Source of the DNA: Gracilimonas mengyeensis
GTDB taxonomy: Bacteria; Bacteroidota; Rhodothermia; Balneolales; Balneolaceae
Assembly (NCBI RefSeq): GCF_900182705.1
Contig: NZ_FXTP01000019.1
Span: forward strand, 1-64,000
Length of the DNA: 64,000 nucleotides
Reading direction: 5' to 3'
Position numbers and translations under genes: made by a program. Positions 1 through 8,808 of the stretch are shown piece by piece. Positions within the stretch are counted from its first letter, which is position 1; the number at the start of each line of letters is the position of its first letter. The notes below the pieces were generated by a model. It saw nothing but the letters and a program-made list of their open reading frames with translations, was not told where the DNA came from and searched no databases.

Positions 1-35
1 AGGTCTTCACCCGCAAGCTGACCCTGATTAAGTAA
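1..35 (+). other. Possible 3' end of an upstream gene
   Basis: Two forward frames stay open from the window edge and stop at 29-31 or 33-35, just before a strong terminator. The frame ending at 33-35 reads VFTRKLTLIK. Too little is present to identify the product or to choose the frame. Confidence 0.3.
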
Positions 36-68
36 ATCCATTCCCACAAACCAAAAAGAACCTGCACA

Positions 69-96
69 GCCGCCGGCACCCCCGGCGGCTTTTTTT
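69..96 (+). terminator. Rho-independent terminator of the upstream gene
   Basis: An 8-bp GC-only stem (GCCGCCGG paired with CCGGCGGC) with a 5-nt loop is followed directly by seven T. It isolates the gene that ends at the window edge from the hybrid sensor gene that follows. Confidence 0.85.
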
Positions 97-238
97 ATGT
101 CTGATGAATTCATCACATTAGGAAAATCTTATTTTAAAAAAGATTTAAATGTGGTTATTTCAATCTGTTAGGTGGTACTAATAGTTGATATAAAAATATA
201 CGTTGGATTAAAAAATAGTGGGATAAAAAAGGCTAATC

Positions 239-3200
239 ATGGATTTTAATAAGATTGGTGTACTTAGTCTGTTCATATCAATAGTTATTAGTTCGTGGGT
301 ATATGGACAGCAAAAATCAGAGGTTTGGTTCAGAAATTTCGGTCTGGAAGATGGATTGCCTGCCAAGAAAGTTAATGACATAAAACAAGGTTCCGATGGT
401 TTTTTGTGGCTGGCTACCCTAAATGGTTTAGTGCGTTATGACGGTTATGAGTTTAAATCTTTTCGTATTCCCTCTGATAATGGCTTTCCAGTGGGTAATT
501 TTACAGATCGTTTATTGGATGATGAGAATGGAAAGATTTGGGTTGGGTATTATTACAGCAACTACATTGGCTATTATGATACAGAAGAGCATCATTTTGG
601 CTACATAGATTTGGCTGAAAAGCTTAAGCTGGATCAAGAGGCAAGGGCAGTACGTTTATTGGGGACAGATGCCCAACAGAATGTATGGGTTTCTTATTAC
701 CTGAATCTGGAATCGGCTATCATCCTGAAAATTGGTAGCAAAGATTCATCTATTTATCCTTATACGCAGAAGCAGGATTCTGTATTCCCGGTGTCGGATA
801 TTTATGGGGATTATATCCCTCCAAAAAGCTTGCATGTAGCAGAAGACAGTTCCTTATGGATGGGAGCCAACCGAGGCATATTGCACATCACCCCAAAAGA
901 CAGCCTGATTATATTTAATAGCGATGACGAGGATTTGGCAGATCCATATGTGTATAATCTTTTGGAAATGGGAGACGAATTCTGGTTAGCTACCGACAAA
1001 GGATTGATGACATTTGATAAAAACGGCCAACAGTTTAGGCGCATAGAAGCACCTGAACATTTGCAAGAGACTGAGATCATTCATCTTTATAAAGATGAAA
1101 ACGGACTTATATGGATTACCACTGATGAAAGGACCTATCAATATGCGGAGGGTATCTTTAATCGCGTGGAAAGTGAAGAGCTGGAGGCCTTGAACAGTCC
1201 TTCCATGTTGCCACAGGTTGAAGACGAGCGTTATCTATGGTTTATCAATAAGCGGGTGTACGATGCTGGGGTACCCATGACGAATGGTATCACCAGATAC
1301 GACAAGGGATCTGATGTCTATGAAGTCTTCAATTCCAATGAGATAGAAGGATTAGGGAATATCCAATATATCAGCCGGTTGTTTCTGGATCGTAGTGGAT
1401 CATTATGGATTGGAAACTTTTATACCGGATTGTCGCAGTATCCTCCCTATTTTAAAAAATTTGAGACCCATTTTACAGACCCAAATTTTCAGGATTTGGT
1501 TGGCAATTCATTTTATTATCAAGCTGAAACCACGGCAGAGGGACATTATATAGTGGGTACGGGAAATGGGAAGATACTTGTCAGAAATGTTAATACCGGA
1601 GAGGAAAAGATATGGGCAGAGTTGGATCCTCCGGCCTTTGCAGATGGACGAAATCTTGTGTCTGATTTTCTTGCCTTAAAATCCGGAGTGTTGTTGGTTG
1701 CTACTCAAATGACCGGCCTGAAGAGAATCACCTACGATCCCGAGACCCTGGATATACAGGAAATTAAAACCTGGAGTATGGATGAAGTTGGGGTGGGGCG
1801 GTTGAGTAACCTGGTGTATGATGATAAGGGAAATTTATGGGTTACGGGCTTAGGAATAGCGAAGGTTGACTTGGAGGCCAATAGTTTTGAAGCATTTCAT
1901 ACTGTTTCGGAATATGATCCGAGGTATGATTTTGGGGATATTCTGGAAAAAGACAGTGAAGGTAAGTTGTGGTCGTACGGGTTTAATCAAAATGCGATCA
2001 AGCGGTTTGACCCGGTTACCAAAGAGTTGAAGGTGTTTAATTTTCAGGGAACCGTTCCTGAGAAACTAATCATGAATTCTGTGAACAATCATCACGAAAC
2101 ATGGGAGGGAAGACACCTGGTAGTGGCCAATGACTACATCTATGAGCTGAATGAAGAAGCCGGCCGCTTTGAGTTATTTATGGAGAATGAGCTTCCCGAA
2201 CCTATAGATATCGAGCAAACCAAATCCGGTAAAATTATTGTGCTCACGTTCAGCCATGGTTTGTTTGTGATAAACATAGAAACCAAAGAAATCATCAAGC
2301 GCATAAAGCCTGAGGATGGTTTTGCGAGCGGGATAAACAGCGACCTGATGATAGATAAGGCGGGTAATTATTGGCTGCTTAATGCATTGGGTTTATCACG
2401 ATATAATCCTGAAACCGGGGGAATTACCAATTATTATACCGATCAGGGGCTTTTGCCCAGTGAGTCTGAAATCAATTATCATTTTTTGACGAGTGACTCA
2501 ACCACTTATTTTCCAATTTGGATAGGGAACACCGGGGTGGTGTCTTTTAATCCCAATCAGTTACCAACCAACAGCTACAGTCATAGCCCTGTTTTTACCC
2601 AGGTGAGTGCTCAAGACGAACTGCTTGCTGCCTCTGGTGAGGTCGATATTCATCATACCAAAAACAATGTAACGCTTACTTACAGTAACCTGGCTTTTCA
2701 GTATCCTGAGAAATCAGAATATCGGTATGCGATTAATGATGGGGAATGGAGTAACTGGGAGGCATCAAATCAGGCTCGGTTGGCGCAACTCTCACCGGGA
2801 AGCTACACGTTCAAAGTTGAAGCCCGCAATGCCGACCGGATACAGGCCAGTGATGCCGCCATCTATCGTTTTACTATCACACCACCCTGGTATCAAAGTA
2901 CGATAGCTTATTGGTTATATGTCCTTTTTGGGATGAGCGGTTTGATAGCCGCGACTGTTTGGTATTCGAATTTCAGAACCCGGCAAGAGGCCATCAGAAT
3001 GCAGGCTGAACAAGCCGAAGAATTGGCTAAACTGGACCGCATAAAAACGAATTTGCTGACCAATATTTCCCATGAATTGCGTACGCCTCTAACTTTAATC
3101 AATGGATCTATAGAGCAACTAAAAAGCCAGACTGATACTCTTGGCGATGGCTGGCAGCGACGTCTCAATGTTGCCCGCCGAAACGGGGATCGCTTACAGC

Positions 3201-4567
3201 AACTGGTTGAGCAGGTGCTGGATTTGACCCGCCTGGACGCTCAAAAAATGGAATTAGAGCCCAGCAACATAGAGCTGACTTCTCTTCTTTACCGAGTAAC
3301 GGAGTCTTTTGGGAGTATGGCTGAGAGTAAAAATTTGACCATAAAAACCCAGCTTCCTGAACAAGAGTTATGGTTTCAGGCGGATGCCGATAAACTGGAG
3401 AAAATTATTGTAAACTTGCTTTCGAATGCGATTAAGTTCACCCCTAAGGAAGGAACGGTGGAGCTTATCTTAACTAACTACAGGGATGAGCTTAAGATTG
3501 AAATACGGGATACCGGCCGGGGCATAAATAAAGAACAACTTCCTCATATTTTTGATCGGTTTCATTCCACAGCAGATCAAATTGAATATGGAGGAAAGGG
3601 TATTGGTGTTGGACTGGCGATAACCAAAGAATTTGTACAGCAACATGATGGTACGATCTCCGTGGAAAGTCAGCTGGGTAAATGGACGGTTTTTGCGGTG
3701 TTGTTCCCCAAAAAAGACTATGGAAATCAGCTTAAAGTAAGCCCAGATGAGGAAGAGGTTACAGCAGAGACTTTTAAAGAAGAATTTTCTCTGCCAAAAA
3801 TCGAATTGAACGGTGAGCATGAATTTACAGTGTTGTTGGTGGAAGACAATACCGACATGCGCAGCTATATTACCGATCTGCTAAGTACTGAAAATAATTT
3901 GAAGGTAAAGGTTGAAACAGCCGAGAATGGTCTGTCGGGCAAAAAGAAGTTACCGCTTGTTAAACCGGATATTATCATCTCTGATGTCATGATGCCGGAA
4001 ATGGATGGCTTTACTTTTGCAGAAGAAGTGAGGAACATGTCAGATTTTAAATTAACGCCTATTATTTTGCTTTCGGCCCGAGCAGAAGTGGAAGACCGTG
4101 TGAGAGGATATGAAATCGGGGTGAGTGATTATTTGGCAAAACCTTTTAATGCGCAGGAGCTTAAGGCACGCGTTAAAAACCTGCTGCATCTCAGATCCGA
4201 ACGGGAGAAATATCAACAAGAGAATGGGGTGGCAGAGGAGTCGGAAAATATCCCATTAACCTTACAACAGAAATTGCAGGCTTATGTAGAAGACCGGCTG
4301 TCCGATTCCAATATCACCGTTGAGGAGCTGAGCGATCATGTGAATATGAGTCGCCGGCAGTTATACCGTAAGCTAAAAGCCGATACGGGTTATACACCGG
4401 CTGAGTTTATACGGGAAATCAGAATGTACAAAGCGAGGCTAATGCTGGAGGATCATAAAAAAATGACGGTTAGCGAAGTGGGGTATGCAGTAGGATTTAG
4501 GACTCCTTCCTATTTTAGCAAATTATTTAAGGAACGCTTTGGACGGTCACCCTCAGAATACAACTAA
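239..4567 (+). CDS. Hybrid two-component system sensor/AraC-type regulator (HTCS)
   Basis: This 1442-residue one-protein signalling system is of the kind that senses oligosaccharides in the periplasm and activates polysaccharide-utilization genes. A signal peptide (about 1-23) is followed by beta-propeller repeats of the two-component regulator type (repeated W[LI]x[ST] and GLxxY motifs, about 30-780), a Y_Y_Y domain (about 800-870) and a membrane helix near 885-910. The histidine kinase follows, with the H box NISHELRTP and phospho-acceptor His945, and the N box near 1059-1068. A receiver domain has Asp1249 in SDVMMPEMDG, and an AraC-type helix-turn-helix occupies about 1340-1442. All catalytic motifs look intact. 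It lies upstream of the SusC/SusD genes, which suggests it controls them. The inducing sugar cannot be read from sequence. No strong ribosome binding site precedes the ATG. Confidence 0.95.
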   Translation: MDFNKIGVLSLFISIVISSWVYGQQKSEVWFRNFGLEDGLPAKKVNDIKQGSDGFLWLATLNGLVRYDGYEFKSFRIPSDNGFPVGNFTDRLLDDENGKIWVGYYYSNYIGYYDTEEHHFGYIDLAEKLKLDQEARAVRLLGTDAQQNVWVSYYLNLESAIILKIGSKDSSIYPYTQKQDSVFPVSDIYGDYIPPKSLHVAEDSSLWMGANRGILHITPKDSLIIFNSDDEDLADPYVYNLLEMGDEFWLATDKGLMTFDKNGQQFRRIEAPEHLQETEIIHLYKDENGLIWITTDERTYQYAEGIFNRVESEELEALNSPSMLPQVEDERYLWFINKRVYDAGVPMTNGITRYDKGSDVYEVFNSNEIEGLGNIQYISRLFLDRSGSLWIGNFYTGLSQYPPYFKKFETHFTDPNFQDLVGNSFYYQAETTAEGHYIVGTGNGKILVRNVNTGEEKIWAELDPPAFADGRNLVSDFLALKSGVLLVATQMTGLKRITYDPETLDIQEIKTWSMDEVGVGRLSNLVYDDKGNLWVTGLGIAKVDLEANSFEAFHTVSEYDPRYDFGDILEKDSEGKLWSYGFNQNAIKRFDPVTKELKVFNFQGTVPEKLIMNSVNNHHETWEGRHLVVANDYIYELNEEAGRFELFMENELPEPIDIEQTKSGKIIVLTFSHGLFVINIETKEIIKRIKPEDGFASGINSDLMIDKAGNYWLLNALGLSRYNPETGGITNYYTDQGLLPSESEINYHFLTSDSTTYFPIWIGNTGVVSFNPNQLPTNSYSHSPVFTQVSAQDELLAASGEVDIHHTKNNVTLTYSNLAFQYPEKSEYRYAINDGEWSNWEASNQARLAQLSPGSYTFKVEARNADRIQASDAAIYRFTITPPWYQSTIAYWLYVLFGMSGLIAATVWYSNFRTRQEAIRMQAEQAEELAKLDRIKTNLLTNISHELRTPLTLINGSIEQLKSQTDTLGDGWQRRLNVARRNGDRLQQLVEQVLDLTRLDAQKMELEPSNIELTSLLYRVTESFGSMAESKNLTIKTQLPEQELWFQADADKLEKIIVNLLSNAIKFTPKEGTVELILTNYRDELKIEIRDTGRGINKEQLPHIFDRFHSTADQIEYGGKGIGVGLAITKEFVQQHDGTISVESQLGKWTVFAVLFPKKDYGNQLKVSPDEEEVTAETFKEEFSLPKIELNGEHEFTVLLVEDNTDMRSYITDLLSTENNLKVKVETAENGLSGKKKLPLVKPDIIISDVMMPEMDGFTFAEEVRNMSDFKLTPIILLSARAEVEDRVRGYEIGVSDYLAKPFNAQELKARVKNLLHLRSEREKYQQENGVAEESENIPLTLQQKLQAYVEDRLSDSNITVEELSDHVNMSRRQLYRKLKADTGYTPAEFIREIRMYKARLMLEDHKKMTVSEVGYAVGFRTPSYFSKLFKERFGRSPSEYN

Positions 4568-4717
4568 GAATTTTATTCTATGGCACATTTGTTTTAGCAT
4601 AGAAAACAGCCTGTAGAGCATATATGGGCTTTTTTGGGCACAAAAGTTATAGTTTTTGGCACATTCATTCACTGTATGCTTTGTCATCTTAACAGTGAAT
4701 TAAAACACAATTATAGT

Positions 4718-5128
4718 ATGATGAGTGAATGGCTTGAGGTATGGGTAAATGAATTGAATAATGGCCAAAACATATATAGGGATAGTGAGCTTAAGATCTT
4801 ATTGATAATTATCGATCAGCATCTTTCTAATCCTAAGCTCACCGTGGAAATGTTGGCCGGATTATTAGAAATGAGCAGGAGGCAACTGTATAGAAACAGT
4901 GAAAGGTTGCTGGATATTCCACCCGGAAAATTGATTAAAGAAGCTCGTTTGCGAAAAGCCAGATGGCTAATTCGAAAAGGACGTTGTAAAACTACCGGAC
5001 AGGTACTTAATGAAATCGGATTGGGTACCGCAAGGTATTTCGAACAGGAATTCAAAAACCGGTTTGAGGTGTATCCTGAAAATTTATTAACGCAAAATAA
5101 CCAGCTGGCACAGGTTCAGGCACTTTAA
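4718..5128 (+). CDS. Small stand-alone AraC-type DNA-binding protein
   Basis: The product is about 136 residues and consists almost only of an AraC/XylS-type double helix-turn-helix. It shares MSRRQLYR and the following KARW/L pattern with the C-terminal domain of the hybrid sensor just upstream, so it probably arose by partial duplication of that gene. The frame stays open upstream to a TTG at 4634, but I prefer ATG 4718 because the extra 28 residues look like translated leader. The conserved GF of the second helix-turn-helix is replaced by GL, and the spacing differs, so DNA binding may be altered. No sensing domain is present. It could be a small co-regulator or a decaying duplicate. Confidence 0.6.
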   Translation: MMSEWLEVWVNELNNGQNIYRDSELKILLIIIDQHLSNPKLTVEMLAGLLEMSRRQLYRNSERLLDIPPGKLIKEARLRKARWLIRKGRCKTTGQVLNEIGLGTARYFEQEFKNRFEVYPENLLTQNNQLAQVQAL

Positions 5129-6184
5129 TAACTACTTACGAAATTAGTTTGATTGGCAAGCTTTTGAAAAAATTCCAAAAGGTGAGCTAACGCGGGGTGC
5201 AAACTATTCATCAAGTTAAGAGAGCTGCTTATGGGATTGACCAAAAATGGCTGCTGCAATTACATCCGGATACACAAGGTTTTGGGTGGGTACAGATGGT
5301 CCGGTATTGAATTGCATAGCGAACGGGGTAATCTCAAGGCGATGATGCAGGCATTCTGTCGGGAGCAATTTTAGTGCTCCCGGCACGGATGTCTCTATCT
5401 AATCAATTAATTACATGCAGTTATAACCTTCTTAAAAATGGACTTTTAATGCCAGCTTAGTGTTAAAAATATTTGGCGGGGAAAGTGTACTGATAAATAA
5501 AGCTTCTGCTATGCCCTGCACCGTTAAGGCAGCATCGGATGTTACGGTTAATGCCCTCTAAAAAGCACCAGAATTTTAAAACCAGTTTGTTCAAGGCCGT
5601 GTAGTTAAATCTGTTAGCGTGCTAAAGGTTAGGAATGATATCCGCAGTTAGCTAGACAAAAGTGATAGTTATAGGCTAAAAAAAGGCAGGGCGCATAATA
5701 TGAAAGAGTATGATGAATGAAGGTGTAGATTTTGTAAGACTCAGGAAGGTCAAGTTCGTCCCGTAGGTGGTTCTATTGTACGGTTACAAGCATTTAGTTA
5801 CAGAGGACAAAAGGTGATGACTTGCCAAAAATGCCGCCAAAAAATGAAACTGAAAGATAGGAGTAAACCATCTGAAACAGATGGAGGGAATGGAAGTTCA
5901 TATCACAAGAAATTGGATGAGTTAGCGAGATTTTGAAAAACATGAGTAAAGAATAATAAAGGCTTTTTGAATAATCTATTTTCCTTGAAGTTGATTGTGG
6001 ATAATGCTTGGCTATAAGTGGTCTAAGCTTTGGTCCCCATTTTAGTCCGCCAGACAGGGCCTTCCAGTTAGGATATTTCCTTTTTAAAATATTTGATTTT
6101 TCGTTTATGCTGATATTCGATAAGTTTTAAAAAGCATCCTTAATAAAATCTTACTAATTATATTTTTTCGATAATGAGAGCCTG
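5129..6184. other. About 1 kb without an intact gene
   Basis: The stretch contains only short open frames apart from the interrupted zinc-ribbon gene at 5700-5936. One 47-codon frame from an ATG near 5230 resembles nothing I know. The base composition and broken frames suggest eroded coding DNA between the AraC-type gene and the sigma factor. Confidence 0.5.
5700..5936 (+). pseudogene. Small zinc-ribbon protein gene interrupted by an in-frame TGA
   Basis: From ATG 5700 the frame reads MKEYDE, then TGA at 5718-5720, then runs open for 71 codons to a TGA at 5934-5936. The open part carries two CxxC pairs (CRFC and CQKC, about 34 residues apart), the layout of a four-cysteine zinc ribbon, followed by a lysine-rich tail. 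A TGG to TGA change would explain the stop, since tryptophan just before the first CxxC is common in zinc ribbons. No ribosome binding site or alternative ATG lies between the stop and the first CxxC. The family is not recognised. A sequencing error at one base would make it an intact 78-residue gene. Confidence 0.45.
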
Positions 6185-6838
6185 ATGGATTCAAAGAAAG
6201 CTTTAAAACATGCCTGGGAAAACTTCGTGGGGGGAGATGAAGCTTCTTTTGAAACCGTCTACAAAGGCTATTACGGCTCTTTGTTTGCATATGGCATTAA
6301 GCTGAACAACCAATCGGAGATCGTAAAAGATTGTATTCACGATTTGTTTAAGAATATCTGGGAGCGAAGAAAGGAGCTGGAGCATATTCATTCCCCAAAT
6401 GTGTATTTGTTTGTGTCTTTACGCCGAAAAATCCTGAAAAGGGTTAAAGCGGAACGGGAGAAACGGGGCGATTTTAGTGAAACAGATGGAAGCGTTTTTA
6501 CGGAGTTCTCGAAAGAGGATTTCATTATTCGGGATGAGATCAGGCGAGAGCAGAGAGAGCAATTAGAGCATGCTTTAAATCAATTATCCAACCGCCAAAG
6601 AGAGGTTATATATCTGCATTTCTACAACGGGATGAGCTACGGCGAGATTGAGCAAATACTATCCATCAACCGGCAGTCGGTGCGTAACCATGTATTTGGT
6701 GCCATGCAAACCTTACGCTCTTTATTGGATCAGCATTTTATGAAACTGGTTATTTCTTTGCTGCTTACGCTTACGTTTCTCAATGGCTCTTCGTTTTTTT
6801 TTTTTTTGGATAGATTTATCCTCCCATGTATAAATTAA
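6185..6838 (+). CDS. ECF-type RNA polymerase sigma-70 factor (FecI/RpoE-like)
   Basis: This alternative sigma factor is predicted to transcribe the transport genes that follow when released by the FecR-type protein encoded at 7709-8782. Region 2 is recognisable at about 25-95 (DCIHDLFKNIWERRKEL) and region 4 at about 125-185 (LSNRQREVIYLHFYNGMSYGEI, with the helix-turn-helix ending SINRQSVRNHVFGAM; key residues only). The C-terminus is odd: after the helix-turn-helix comes a hydrophobic stretch (MKLVISLLLTLTFL) and then four Phe encoded by a run of 14 T at 6794-6807. A membrane-associated tail is possible. The last residues depend on the exact T count. The usual close spacing to fecR is replaced by 870 bp of repeats. 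Confidence 0.9.
   Translation: MDSKKALKHAWENFVGGDEASFETVYKGYYGSLFAYGIKLNNQSEIVKDCIHDLFKNIWERRKELEHIHSPNVYLFVSLRRKILKRVKAEREKRGDFSETDGSVFTEFSKEDFIIRDEIRREQREQLEHALNQLSNRQREVIYLHFYNGMSYGEIEQILSINRQSVRNHVFGAMQTLRSLLDQHFMKLVISLLLTLTFLNGSSFFFFLDRFILPCIN
6794..6807 (+). repeat. Homopolymer run of 14 T inside the sigma factor gene
   Basis: The run lies in the last 50 bases of the ECF sigma gene. Loss of one T would replace the final residues with WIDLSSHV, and loss of two would stop translation directly after the Phe codons. It could be a slippage site or an assembly uncertainty. Confidence 0.8.
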
Positions 6839-6925
6839 TGTGAGTTCGTGATTAAGTTAATTACTATGGCCTGAAGTCTGGCATTATTATCGTTGAAGTG
6901 GAGATAATATTTGGAACTCATTTGA

Positions 6926-7125
6926 ATCTTTTAAGCCTTTAGCGAGGCGATGATGCATCAAGGGAATAACTCTTCGCCGAGCAATGACTTTTCCAAGGGG
7001 TAAGACTTCATCAAAAAAAGTTGAAGCGGTGGAAGCCTATCGACGTACGTAAAGCAACTCCATGAGTCTGGAGACTCACACTGCTTGTACTTTTCAGTCA
7101 CCGCTTCGCTAAAGGCTTAAAAGAT
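6926..7125. repeat. 200-bp element bounded by a perfect 20-bp inverted repeat
   Basis: The left arm (6926-6945, ATCTTTTAAGCCTTTAGCGA) and the right arm (7106-7125) are exact reverse complements. Pairing continues for four more bases with one G-T. The interior has no open frame of note. This looks like a miniature inverted-repeat element or a large foldback structure. No target-site duplication was evident. Confidence 0.7.
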
Positions 7126-7253
7126 CACTTAGGGGGCTATTCCATCAGGGACAGGCAATTCTGTCTGACCTACATACACCTAAAAATTCGGGGTAAACTG
7201 TACAATCCGTTCCATCCGCGTTTTAATTAGGTTTGGACAAAAACATCATAGTC

Positions 7254-7279
7254 CGTTCCAACGCGGAGCGTATGGAACG
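7254..7279. repeat. GTTCCAACGC palindrome, copy 1
   Basis: The arms CGTTCCA-ACGC and GCGT-A-TGGAACG surround GGA. A near-identical copy lies at 7547-7572, and a partial arm is present near 7209. Palindromes of this type are dispersed intergenic repeats in many genomes. Confidence 0.6.
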
Positions 7280-7546
7280 AGGCGAAGGAGGATTATTCAA
7301 TGAGATTCTGTTATCCCGGACGGAGCCCACTACGCTATGCTTGTCCGGGGCTATTTTCTGTTGTATCTGCCGGGACTAACGTAGGACGGATAGATTTATC
7401 CGTATATGTGTGTGAATCAGCAAGACGGACTCTTCCGTCCCGGTCGGACAAGTCTGCCCGACCTACGGACATTAAAAAATCCGGGCTGATCTTCTCAATC
7501 CATGTTATCCACGTCCTAATTCTTATTGGTCAATGGCATCATATTC

Positions 7547-7572
7547 CGTTCCAACGCAGAGCGTGTGGAACG
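7547..7572. repeat. GTTCCAACGC palindrome, copy 2
   Basis: This copy has the same arms as the one at 7254-7279, with loop AGA and GCGTGTGGAACG as the right arm. Both copies continue with GAGG. Confidence 0.6.
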
Positions 7573-7708
7573 AGGGGTAGCCACTACTTTTGGAGACTCA
7601 TTAGGCCATAGGAAAAATTTTTTTAAACAAATATGAGTACGCTGGCTGTTTTCCGCACTCTCCTTATTCACAGAAGCAAAAAAACATAAAACCAACCAAT
7701 ATTATTCT

Positions 7709-8782
7709 GTGAGTAAAAAAGAAATAACGGTTCAGGATTTAGTAAATGACGCCTCCTTCCGCCGGATGGTAATTGGTACGGCCAGTGAGCAGGATATCAG
7801 AAAGTGGAATCGCTGGATGGAATCAAGTGATAAGAACCGGCAGCTGGCCCAGAAAGCAATGGCTGAAATTGCCGGTTTCCAGTTTGCGGCCCCATCCCTT
7901 CCTGATGTTGATGAAGAATGGAAAAAGCTTTCCCGCGATACCATCCAAAGAAAAGAAAAAACTAACCGGGGCACATCTAAACCAGGATCTTTCTGGAAAT
8001 GGACATTCAGAGTGGCTTCCGTAGTTCTTTTAGCAGCTATCACCGGAATCGCTTTTTATATCTATCAGAGTGCGCCAGAGCCCATTGCTTCTTTTGAACA
8101 AATTATTGAAAAACAGAGTGTGCAAACCGGAGCGGATGAACACAAGATTGTACGCTTCAATAACGGGGCCAGGATGTTCCTGAACAGCAATTCAAAAATC
8201 ACTTACTCCATTAATCAGCACACTGATAAGGCCATAGAAGTAGTGGTTGAAGGCGAGGTGTTTTTTGATTCGGGCGAAAAGATGAGCTCCGATGCTTCTG
8301 TATTTAAAGTGAATACTCCGGATGGAGTGATCAGGGATATCGGAACCCGGTTCCTGGTTACTGTTTTAAGGGATCGCTCAAGAGTGGTGCTGGAAGATGG
8401 AAGCGTGGAAGTGAATATGGGCGATCAACAGCCGGGTGATCAGGTGGTTTCCATGATGCCGGGAGAATTGCTGGAGTTCAATGAATCGGAAGTGGTAAGC
8501 AAGCAACAGGTAAACTCTTCTTTTTATACCTCGTGGGCCACCGGAGTAATGGAATTTGATGAAACCACCATCCGTGAGTTTGTGACTTATGTGCAGCAGC
8601 GTTTTGATGTAGAGGTTCAAATTGTGGATGAGGAAGTAATGGATATCAAACTGACGGGGGGCATCTATTTCCGGTCTTTGGAAGAGTTGGTGCGTGCGGT
8701 TTCAGACATAGCCAATATCCCCATTTATCAATCTGCGGATAGAAAAACCGTGTACATCGGAGATCACGCTGCCAAAAATTAA
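7709..8782 (+). CDS. FecR-type anti-sigma factor
   Basis: The 357-residue inner-membrane protein is predicted to hold the upstream ECF sigma factor at its cytoplasmic N-terminus and receive a signal from the SusC-type receptor in the periplasm. The N-terminal 95 residues are cytoplasmic, one membrane helix lies at about 100-120 (ASVVLLAAITGIAFYIY), and the periplasmic part contains the FecR domain (about 130-235, with the RFNNGARMFLNSNS and GEVFFD motifs). A C-terminal DUF4974-like domain (about 275-345) resembles an STN fold. The start codon is GTG, since no in-frame ATG lies upstream and the FecR-like N-terminus begins here. Only 26 bp separate it from the SusC gene, so the two are probably cotranscribed. 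Confidence 0.92.
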   Translation: MSKKEITVQDLVNDASFRRMVIGTASEQDIRKWNRWMESSDKNRQLAQKAMAEIAGFQFAAPSLPDVDEEWKKLSRDTIQRKEKTNRGTSKPGSFWKWTFRVASVVLLAAITGIAFYIYQSAPEPIASFEQIIEKQSVQTGADEHKIVRFNNGARMFLNSNSKITYSINQHTDKAIEVVVEGEVFFDSGEKMSSDASVFKVNTPDGVIRDIGTRFLVTVLRDRSRVVLEDGSVEVNMGDQQPGDQVVSMMPGELLEFNESEVVSKQQVNSSFYTSWATGVMEFDETTIREFVTYVQQRFDVEVQIVDEEVMDIKLTGGIYFRSLEELVRAVSDIANIPIYQSADRKTVYIGDHAAKN

Positions 8783-8808
8783 TCAATCAATAACAATAGA
8801 TACTATTA

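Larger units (their letters stand above)
6839..7708. other. Repeat-rich spacer between sigma factor and anti-sigma factor genes
   Basis: No credible gene was found. The spacer begins with a partial copy of the GTGAGTTCG repeat family (6831-6866). It then holds a 200-bp inverted-repeat element (6926-7125), short GC-rich dyads of the type GACAGGC/GTCTGAC near 7150-7180 and GTCGGACA/TGCCCGAC near 7443-7465, and two copies of a GTTCCAACGC palindrome. A 103-codon forward frame at 7300-7611 is made of these repeats and is not regarded as a gene. Confidence 0.6.

Noticed and set aside
4609-4637. Terminator between the hybrid sensor and the AraC-type gene
   Set aside because: The stem (AGCC/GGGCT) is about five base pairs with a long loop, too weak to call.
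5718-5720. Selenocysteine at the TGA of the zinc-ribbon gene
   Set aside because: No clear SECIS-like hairpin follows the TGA. A Trp-to-stop mutation is simpler.
7300-7611. Forward 103-codon frame
   Set aside because: It is composed of intergenic palindromes, with no protein-like pattern or ribosome binding site.
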